Shown: piece after piece, positions 56,345 to 64,000 of the stretch | How the letters are laid out: each line of letters begins with the position of its first letter | Numbering within the stretch: the stretch's first letter is position 1 | Assembly: GCA_017657125.1 (NCBI GenBank) | Contig: JAGFNX010000257.1 | Span: 1 to 64,000, forward strand | DNA: 64,000 nt | From: Scopulariopsis brevicaulis | Lineage: Eukaryota > Ascomycota > Sordariomycetes > Microascales > Microascaceae | Reading direction: 5' to 3' | Made by a program: the position numbers and the translations under genes | The notes under the pieces: generated by a model | Told to the model about the DNA's origin: nothing | Database searches by the model: none | What the model saw: the letters and a program-made list of their open reading frames with translations, nothing else

Positions 56345-57156
56345 ATGCCCAAGGACCACCTCGAGAATTTCACGACAAAGGAGGGGATCCAAGACTTTGA
56401 ACCCTCCGTACGCTCTTTCTACAGTGTATTCTATATCCAGTATTCGCCCAGCAACATCACGGCTCCTGCACTCTTTGAGTACTATTTTGAGATATTAAAC
56501 GCCGCCTGCGACAATGGCGACAGGGAGGCGGCGAACCAGCTAATCGAGCCGTTCAAGCCCTTGATAGAGAGCCTGGCGCCCATGGACCAAGGCCACCTCC
56601 TCTCCGACTACCTTTGCCCGCAGCGCTGGGTTCTCGAAGCAGTGGAAGGCCCAGAGGACATGGAGATAACCTCGTGCCTCAAGGGGCCAGACGACATCGG
56701 CCCGCCGGGAGACTACCTCCACGAACATCCCGAGCTAGCGAACCTCGAGAACTGTGTGGCCAACATTCACCGGTCAAACCAAATCCACTTTCCAGTCTCG
56801 GCGCGAGATGCCCGGCTCAGCGGCCCAGACAAGGTCTTCGTCCACGACAAACCGTACTTCTTCAGGAGGTGGTGCTACTCCGGGAACCCCCCCGAAGCAA
56901 GCCACGCGGAGCTCCGTGCGTATAAAAACTTCCAAGAGGCCTGCAAGTCCGGGATTATCAGGGCTGACCTGCGGGTCTGCCGCTTACATGGCGTCGTGTC
57001 GGGACATGGCTGCGCGTTGGCGATGATGTGGGCTCGGGGACGATCTCGGGCTCACGGCTGGTAGGCATCCTGCATACCTATATCGAGACGGATAAGCCGA
57101 GCCACACGAGGGCCTCTCTTACAGGATCCGCGGCGGACCTGTCAAGAGCAGGTTGA
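56345..57156 (+). pseudogene. Truncated kinase-like protein, probably a degraded copy
   Basis: An ORF of 239 codons (to 57064) holds a helical N-terminus and then a kinase N-lobe-like stretch: VFVHDKPYFFRRWCYSG, ELRAYKNFQEACKSG, DLRVCRLHGVV. After residue ~218 the reading frame becomes meaningless, while a second frame continues sensibly (GDDVGSGTISGSRLVGILHTYIETDKPS) to a stop at 57156. So a frameshift lies near 56990-57015. No HRD or DFG C-lobe follows in any frame. The family, from memory, is the large set of fungal kinase-like proteins of unknown function. It could be a pseudogene remnant. Confidence 0.5.
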
Positions 57157-57597
57157 GCCGTCGGAGGATGCGTGTTCGTAAATTTCAAATAGATTCCCAC
57201 CGGACGGTGAAAGCAACGGATGCACCGAGGCCAATAGGTTCAATGATGCCGTTACGCTCTGGCTTCGATAATTCCCAGCCTTTTCCCTTTTGTGGAAAAG
57301 GTCGTCGATGAATTCATGTCGTGGGTGGGATGTCGTCGTTTGGAGGGGTGGTCCCAGCGGGGTCCCACAGGGTCCAAGTCCCGGACCCACCGTGCGAATA
57401 CCGGTATCCCCAGCGCCATCAGCCACGCCCGACGCCACTCTAACCGTAAATTTTCCCGCGACACATCCTCGACACCACCCGACGAAACACGACCACGCCC
57501 ACGACGACCACAACTCGAACGAACGAACCCGCGCCTCGGCGACCTTCCCGACGACCCTGTTATGATATAGACCCCCCGCGCGCCGCTACGAGGGACA
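57157..57597. other. Intergenic region, mL43 promoter
   Basis: No kinase C-lobe or other gene remains can be found here. Confidence 0.5.
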
Positions 57598-58175
57598 ATG
57601 GTTGCAGGGCTCCGCCAAGTCGCGGCCGGCCGGGTACGTTATGCGACCCCGAAGACACCAGAGACATCGCGACGCGGAGCTAACGGCGTGGGTGGTAGAA
57701 TGGCCTCGGTGCTTTTATCCTGCAGTGCAGGAAGATTGACTTTCACTTTTGTGACTGGGCGGGCAGCTCCCGCGGCATGAAGTACGCCCATTCCCACCCC
57801 AACCCTCATCCCTCCTCCCCAACTTCCGGCAGCCTCCTCCAGCCCCCAACCGCCAACTCTGACCAAAGCTAACGTACCCGCAGCGGCTTCATAAAATCCC
57901 ACCTCTCCAAATTCGCCGCCGAGAACCCCGAAGTCGAAATCACCGTCTCCCCGCGCCCCGGCAAGCACCCCGTCATCGTGGGCCACTACATCAACGGGCG
58001 CCAGAAGCCCGTGTGCGTGCGGAACCAGGAGCCGCTGCAGGTTCTGCAGAAGGCGCTGCTGCTGCGGGACGCGAACGGAGAGAAGCTGCGCAAGGTGACG
58101 AAGCCGGTGTCGAGTATCAACCCTAGTGTTAGGGGTGTCTGGAGTCCTTACCACGGGACGGGGATGACGGTTTAG
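57598..58175 (+). CDS. MRPL51: Mitochondrial large-subunit ribosomal protein mL43
   Basis: Three exons: 57598-57633, 57699-57781 and 57884-58175, giving 136 residues. The core NGLGAFILQCRKIDFHFCDWAGSSRGMNGFIKSHLSKFAAENPEVEITVSPRPG, split by two introns, matches yeast Mrpl51 and human MRPL43. The C-terminus RGVWSPYHGT is the usual end. mL43 belongs to the mitoribosome large subunit. The short first exon (GLRQVAAGR) reads into the conserved RNG junction in phase 0; intron 1 has a GCTAACG branch. Confidence 0.95.
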
Positions 58176-59139
58176 GGGGAGAGAGAGGGGGAGGGTGTGG
58201 CGTGGGGGTTTGTACGTATAGTTTGGCATTGTATCAATAATGGGAAGGATTCAACTTCAAATGGTGGTGTGGCTGCTGTTTGTCTAGGAGTGAGAGTGGC
58301 GTTGAGACCGTCCACGGGGTGGGCGTTGGAAACGCTTGAGGGAGACGCTAGAGGGCAACTGAACTGCCGAAGGCAAACACCAAGTTGAAGCGATCAGGAC
58401 AAAAGGGAGCCCACCACAGAGTGCCCTGGTAGTCTCGCGAGGTACACTCCGCCTTTGGGCTAGGGGAGTCGGAGAAGTCACTTCTACGGATGCGACCTTG
58501 ATTTGAGAGAAGGGCCCCCGTCCCATGACCATCCCGTTCTTGAGAGTCCGTACGTAACAACGTTCGCGCTGGGGACTGGGCACGGGATGTCTGCGCAAAG
58601 GAAAACTAAGAGCGTCGCAGGCAGGGACTGGGATAGCCACGCCTAGGGCACAGTAATGAGGCTGCCTTTGAAAAGAAGAGGACAAGGCACATACATATAA
58701 TTCTCACCCTCAATTGATATTTAATAATACACTCACGAAATTATACGAATCCCGAGGCGCGTCTCAATTCGAAAGTTGCTTCAAGTCTCGGCCTTCGTGT
58801 ACAGGGGTCGTTATCGGTACAAAGTACACGCTTAGCTCTGCCCCGCGAAAACCGCGGTTAAAGCGATAGGCGCGGGGTGCGCAGGGCCCCTCGAAATTTT
58901 CGGTCCAAAAAAAGGACCCAAATCCACCGTCAAATCGATAAGAGAAGAGAAAAAAAAGTTCACATCACCGCCTTTCAGATTGGGAGGACCGGACCAACTA
59001 CACACCAACACCCCCCCTCTCCCCCCCAAAGCCGACCCCGACTCACAACAACCCTCCTCTCGGACCCCGGACCCCGAGTCCACCTCTACACAAACCAACA
59101 AAAGAGAAGGGAAAAAAGGGAAAAGAAAAAACCGCCAAA
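58176..59139. other. Intergenic region, Mrt4 promoter
   Basis: No gene seen. The last ~150 bases are C- and then A-rich (poly-pyrimidine then AAAG runs), a typical leader of ribosome-biogenesis genes. Confidence 0.5.
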
Positions 59140-60088
59140 ATGCCCAAGTCTAAGAGGGCGCGTCTCATGCACCTGACGCAGGTGCAGAAGAAGGGCCGCG
59201 AGCACAAGGATAAGCTCTTCGAGGGGGTGCGCGCCGCGGTGCCCGAGTACAAGCACTGCTTTGTGTTTAGCATTGAGAACAGCCGGAACACGCATCTCAA
59301 GACGGTCCGCCAAGAGCTGACGGACTGCAAGTACGTTCTTCTCCCTCCCCCTCTCTCTCTCTCTGCGGAAAAACCTTTTGCGACGAACAAGGGAAATGTT
59401 TCTTTGCAGTATGGTTCGCGAGAAGAAAGAGGAGCATGCGCTAACGGTCACCGCGCAGAATCTTCTTCGGCAAGACGAAGCTCATGTCCAAGGCCCTCGG
59501 CCAGTCCCCCGCCGAAGCCCAAGCGGACGGCATCGACGCCCTAACCCCGCACCTAACGGGCCAGGTCGGCCTCCTCTTCACGAACCGCGACCCCGAGGAG
59601 ATAACCACTTACTTCTCCGAGCTCTCCTCCGTCGACTTCGCGCGCGCCGGCACCGAGGCCACGCGCGACTTCTCGATCCCCCGCGGCATTGTCTACGCCA
59701 CGGCCGGCGAGGTCCCCGCCGAGTTCGACGTGCCGATGGAGCACTCCATCGAGCCTGAGCTGAGGAGACTGGGCGTCCCGACCAAGATGAACAAGGGCAA
59801 GATCGTGCTGGGCGACGAGGAGGACGAGGGTGAGGGGTATGTTGTCTGTAAGGAGGGGGATGTCCTGGATTCGAGGCAGACGAGGCTGTTGAAGATGTTT
59901 GGGGTCTGCACGAGCGAGTTCAAGGTCAAGGTCGTTGCGTGAGTATCCCCCCAACCCCGCACCCCCTTACTTCTGTCTATTCTTAGGCAAATGACTTTGA
60001 AAACTGCGTGCTAACGAGGACCAGGTACTGGACCGCCGCCACCGGCGAGGTCAAGGTGCTAGACGCGATGGACGTCGAGGAGAACTAA
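59140..60088 (+). CDS. MRT4: Ribosome assembly factor Mrt4
   Basis: Three exons: 59140-59330, 59459-59938 and 60025-60088, giving 244 residues. The sequence opens PKSKRARLMHLTQVQKKGRE and has the P0-like RNA-binding part YKHCFVFSIENSRNTHLKTVRQELTDCKIFFGKTKLMSKALG. The second domain carries LTGQVGLLFTNRDPEEI, IPRGIVYA and the end LGVPTKMNKGKIVL. Mrt4 binds the nascent 60S stalk base in the nucleolus and is replaced by P0 in the cytoplasm. Intron 1 has a GCTAACGG branch, intron 2 GCTAACG. The acidic P0 C-terminal tail is absent, as expected for Mrt4. Confidence 0.95.
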
Positions 60089-60936
60089 GGGCGGCGGAGG
60101 TAAAGGCCCGGGAGGAGGACCGGTCAAGACGAGGTCTGGCTTTGCTTTCTCCGCGCGCAATGCGCGGGGGGTTTAGATACCGTTGGGCTCATGGCTGGGT
60201 TATAATCACGGCGTTTTGGCGGTTTTGGAACTTTTTTCTCAAAAAGGCGCGGAAGATGAATAGAAACGAGGGACGTCACGATCTTTCACACACCCAGCTC
60301 CTCCGCGCGTCATTCACTCCCAGGACCCCATGTTTGAGCAGGCACTGGGTGGCGACGGACATGCTCCCGACACAACCTACGCGTTGGGCTGAATGTGCAT
60401 TCCTACATAATATACAGCTAAGAACCCTGGACGCCCGTTCACCTGCCCCGCCCCCCCGCCCCCCGTCCGCTGGAACGCTATGTATGCAAACCTCGTCCAG
60501 GTCAGTAGGCGCAGAAATCACCTTACCTCTGACCTTACCTTTATTGCTTCTTCACCATTTCCTCCTCCAGCATAGGGCCGAAGTAGCATATAACATGAAA
60601 CCGAAAACAAACCGGGACTTCCTGTAGAATACAAGCGCGAGAAAAAGTTACCTATGCCGAGACCCTCCCGCCCACCTTCTCTCCAGACGGCCCCTGGGTT
60701 TATTGTATTGCTTTTGCCGTGTGGGATGCTGGACGCTCCTTGGGTGCCTGGCAGACAGGCCGTCGCAGAATGGCCGGAAAGAGACGCGGCCTTGCCGTAA
60801 CAAATACAGTTGACGTAACGAAAACCCCGTAACGCTCTTGCTCTTGCTTACCCTCGGCGAGGAAGGGGACAAAAAAGAGTGATACCACCAATGACCGGAA
60901 GTGCGCGCGCGGATACCCACCGCAAGACATAGGTGA
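60089..60936. other. Convergent spacer between MRT4 and U1-70K
   Basis: Two 3' ends face each other. No gene seen. Confidence 0.5.
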
Positions 60937-62428
60937 TTAGTAGCGGCGGATCTTCCTAGGCTCGTCGTACCCGCCGCCGCCGTCGTAGTGCCTCTTCCTG
61001 TCGTCGTCCCTGGGCCTCTCATCCCGCGGCCTGTCATCCCTCGGTCTGTCGTCACGGGGACGGCCGTAGTCTCTGTCGCGATACCCACCATTCTCCCTGG
61101 GCTCCCTGGGCCGGATGGGCTCCATGTTGCTGCCGGTCTGGCGCGGGTTCCTCTCGCGCCGGTCACGGTAGCCGCCGCCAGATCTGTCATCAAATGAGCG
61201 CCCAGGACCACGAGAGTCATACCCACCGCCGAAGCCCCGGTCGCCCCGGTCGCCTCGGTCGCCACGGTCGCCACGGTCACCTCGATCGCCGTAGGGCGGC
61301 CGGCCGCCGAATCCTGGCCCGGACGGCGCGTTGCTCGGCGGGCCGCGGTCGCGGTCACCTCCCCTGAACCCACCGCCGCGGAAGCCGCCACCCCGGAATC
61401 CTCCCCTGCCCCGGCCACCGTCGAAACCGCCGCGGAACCCACCCCTGAAGCCTCCGCCAAAGCCACCGGGCCCGGCGGGCCGCGGAGGCATCGCCCTGGT
61501 GTACCCGCGTCCGCCGAGCCCACCTCCCAGCCGCCGGGGCTTCCACCCCTTGACGGTCCGGCCCCTCTCGACATCTACCTTGACGCGCCGGTCCCTGATG
61601 CGTATCCCGTCACAAGATTCCAAAGCCGCTGCTCAAGGGTGCGCCGGGGGCGCACGTGTTAGTCGGTTCTTACCAGATTAACAGAGGATGGGGGCGAGGG
61701 AGAAGGGAAGTGCGCGGCATCGTATCCGGATGGAATTGGGAGTATTTTGCCAGCAACACGCGTCACAATTGGAGCGCGATACCAGCGCGCACATTGGAAC
61801 GAAAGGGGTGGCGGGGAAATGTACCTCTCATGTCTCGCTCTCGTTCAAACACCACGAAAGCATACCCTCGGTGGTTCTTCTTCTTCTTCTTCGGATGTAA
61901 GTGGCTGTGGGTATCAACGATTATCCGGATCTGACCATCACCGTTAGCTATATGCATCAAGGGAGACAGATGAAGGGCCAGCGTACCCTTTCAATCGGCC
62001 CAAACCGCGCAAACTCCTTCTCCAAGTCGTGCTCAGTGGCATCATAGCTCAGGCGCGCCACGATTAGCGTCTTGAACGGGTCGCCCCGAATATTCGGATC
62101 CTCGTTAGGTTTAACTGCAACCTGGGTCAGTTTAAATATCACCACATCGAGCCAGGCAGTCCTCACATTTCTTGGGGCCCTCTGTCAGCATCTCCTCGGC
62201 CTCCTCCTTGCGCTCCCGCTTCTTGCGGTCCTTCATCTCCAGCCAGCTCTCCGTCGGGTGATAGACATCCGTCTCTTTGTACGCCTGCAGGGCAGGCAGG
62301 AACTGCGCCAATCCCGAGACGGGCTGCGTCTTGCGGTGCTGCGGCGCGTAGTCCGATGCCTCGAGGAACCGCAAGGGAGGCCTGGGCGCGAAGAGCGCCA
62401 GGAGATTAGGCGGGAGCTTGTCCGTCAT
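60937..62428 (-). CDS. SNP1: U1 snRNP 70-kDa protein (U1-70K)
   Basis: Four exons: 62428-62167, 62114-61987, 61930-61825 and 61628-60937, giving 395 residues. The N-terminus (LPPNLLALFAPRPPLRFLEASDY) and the helix ending MKDRKKRERKEEAEE wrap U1 RNA. The RRM has RNP2 TLIVARLSYD and RNP1 RGYAFVVFE with a Lys-rich insert (HPKKKKKNHRGYAF) common in moulds. The post-RRM KVDVERGRTVKGWKPRRLGGGLGGRG motif is diagnostic. A long RGG/GDR/RPRDD-rich tail follows. It binds stem-loop I of U1 snRNA during 5' splice-site recognition in the nucleus. Diverges from TPI over 503 bp. Confidence 0.96.
61236..61292 (-). repeat. 9-nt tandem repeats coding Gly-Asp-Arg
   Basis: Six near-identical 9-nt units code GDR repeats in the U1-70K tail, flanked by FRGG-type Arg/Gly repeats around 61330-61470. 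Confidence 0.85.
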
Positions 62429-62931
62429 GATGTTCTATCGCATCAAAACAACCGGTGTCGCGTGGTTCTTGTGTATATGCGAGGTCCGTCGAGAGGGCCC
62501 AGCAATCGTCGTGGCGCTTGTCTCCCGATAACGTAGGTTGTCGGCTGGGGAAAATCACGATCGATGCGTGGGATGTGCTGCCTCGGGAAATTTGACACGA
62601 AGCTGACAGGGGTACGGAGTGACCTCGCCCGCGTCGCAGCATCTCGCGAGCCTGTTTAGCCGAAGTACTGCCATCCCAACCCACCCGGGTCTTTGGACCG
62701 TGTCCATGACGTATCGGACACTGTACGTCGAGCTCCGCATCAGGCGACTCGTTTTCGTAGCTCAGCTGTAATAGCTCGAGATCGAGCCATTGGGACTTCC
62801 CGGGAATAAAACACCTCAACAGTTCCACTTCCCAGACTTCTCCTCTCCAACTTCTTCACTGAAAATACCCTCACCCCCGAAAGAAACACTCCAACTTTGT
62901 ATATCAAGTTTACAGCACCAATACCGCAACA
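62429..62931. promoter_or_regulatory. Divergent promoter of U1-70K and TPI
   Basis: 503 bp between two housekeeping starts. CT/CA-rich leader directly before TPI (about 62815-62930). No gene. Confidence 0.6.
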
Positions 62932-63850
62932 ATGGCTCGCAAGTTCTTCGTCGGTGGTAACTTCAAGATGTCAGTCAAGCAACCCCGCACCCAAATCATT
63001 ACCCCGCCATGACGGCTCTACGAGCTTTTCAAGCACATCACAACCACGATTCCGAGCCTCGAGCGAGAGACTGACAATGTCAACAGGAACGGGACCGTCG
63101 GTTCCATCAAGGACATCGTCAAGAACCTCAACGATGCCAAGCTAGACCCCAACGCCGGTACGTCATTTCTCAAGCCGATGTCCCGGGTTCCCCCGCTAAC
63201 CGAGCACCCCCGCAGAGGTCGTCGTCGCCCCTCCCGCCATCTACCTCCAGCTCGTCCGCGACTCCATCAGGAAGGACATCGAGGTCGGCGCGCAGAACGT
63301 CTATGACAAGCCCAACGGCGCCTTCACCGGCGAGATCAGCGTCGAGCAGCTCAAGGACAGCAACGTCAACTGGGCCATCCTCGGCCACTCGGAGCGCCGC
63401 ACCATCCTCAAGGAGACGGACGAGAACATCGCCTCCAAGACCAAGTTCGCCACCGAGGGCGGCGTCAGCGTCATCTGGTGCTGCGGCGAGAGCCTCGAGG
63501 AGCGCGAGTCCGGCAACACCATCGCCGTCGTCAGCAAGCAGCTCGCGGCGCTCAAGTCGCAGATCAAGGACTGGTCGCGCGTCGTTATCGCTTACGAGCC
63601 CATCTGGGCCATTGGCACCGGCAAGGTCGCCACCATTGAGCAGGCGCAGGAGGTGCACGCCGCCATTCGCTCGTGGCTTAAGAAGGAGGTCAGCGACAAG
63701 GTTGCTGACGAGACGAGGATCCTCTACGGTGGCAGCGTGAACGAGAAGAACTGCGGTGACCTGAGCAAGCAGCCCGACATTGATGGCTTCCTCGTCGGCG
63801 GTGCCAGCCTCAAGCCCGCCTTCGTCGACATCATCAACAGCAAGCAGTAG
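62932..63850 (+). CDS. TPI1: Triosephosphate isomerase
   Basis: Three exons: 62932-62969, 63087-63157 and 63216-63850, giving 247 residues, the normal length. The enzyme interconverts dihydroxyacetone phosphate and glyceraldehyde-3-phosphate in glycolysis (cytosol, dimer). Active-site residues are present: Lys12 (GGNFKMNG), His94 (ILGHSERR), Glu164 (AYEPIWAIGTG, with loop 6), and the phosphate-binding YGGSV near 214 and FLVGGASL near 233. The intron after Lys-Met is at the usual fungal position, with branch CTGAC; intron 2 has GCTAAC. The fungal start MARKFFVGGNFKM is typical. Confidence 0.98.
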
Positions 63851-64000
63851 ATGGCAGTTTGTCGGAGGGGGTTGTAGTCTGGGAGTCCGTACAATAGCCC
63901 GGGCCACGTCTTCAAAGTCAATATAAAAAGCATCAACAATGTCATGGCAGCTGGCCGTTGTGCAAGGTTTCATCCTCAGAGCTCCGACTTACTGGGCCGC

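Overview
The window is nuclear DNA of a filamentous ascomycete (Pezizomycotina), most likely a Sordariomycete; I cannot name the genus. Genes are split by short introns (mostly 46-140 nt) with GT..AG ends and CTAAC/CTGAC-like branch points, coding DNA is GC-rich, genes lie singly on both strands with large spacers, and the gene set (Ste50 with SAM and RA domains, Tom22, an ADF-H/PH scaffold, a Mid2-like membrane protein, Zn2Cys6 and BTB proteins, PL20 lyase) is typical of moulds. I see no bacterial operons, CRISPR, transposons or viral genes.

Layout: 0-10 kb holds Ste50 (+), an unrecognised fungal protein (-), a divergent casein-kinase-I-like kinase (-), a repeat-bearing fungal-family protein (+) and the ESCRT-III subunit Vps2 (+). 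10-30 kb holds a PP2C phosphatase (+), a 1243-residue ADF-H/PH protein (+), Tom22 (-), a very small membrane protein (-) and a secreted, possibly GPI-anchored protein (+), separated by gene-poor stretches up to 3.5 kb. 29-38 kb holds a plasma-membrane Na+/H+ antiporter (+), a BTB protein with an apparent frameshift (-), a small DUF4267-type membrane protein (-) and a single-pass Mid2-like protein (-). 38.6-45 kb holds tRNA-Gly(CCC), a Bsc6-like MFS transporter (-), a MAPEG protein (+), a PL20 lyase (-) and tRNA-Asn(GTT).

45.4-55.7 kb is the most interesting part: an 11-exon full-length ABCB transporter, a divergently transcribed Zn2Cys6 regulator and a GPH sugar transporter. The ABC gene is intact over about 1286 codons except for one in-frame TAG at codon 492, at a position where I expect an aromatic residue, directly after a GC-AG intron. 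An isolated UAG in an otherwise preserved gene is what A-to-I edited premature stops of sexual-stage ascomycetes look like; recent loss of function or a sequencing error are the alternatives. The shared ABC/regulator promoter carries eight TCCGA/TCGGA motifs in about 205 bp.

56-64 kb holds a truncated kinase-like pseudogene and four housekeeping genes: mitoribosomal mL43, Mrt4, U1-70K (-) and triosephosphate isomerase (+), the last two head to head. Exon coordinates were worked out by hand from splice signals, frame phase and remembered family sequences; no search was run.
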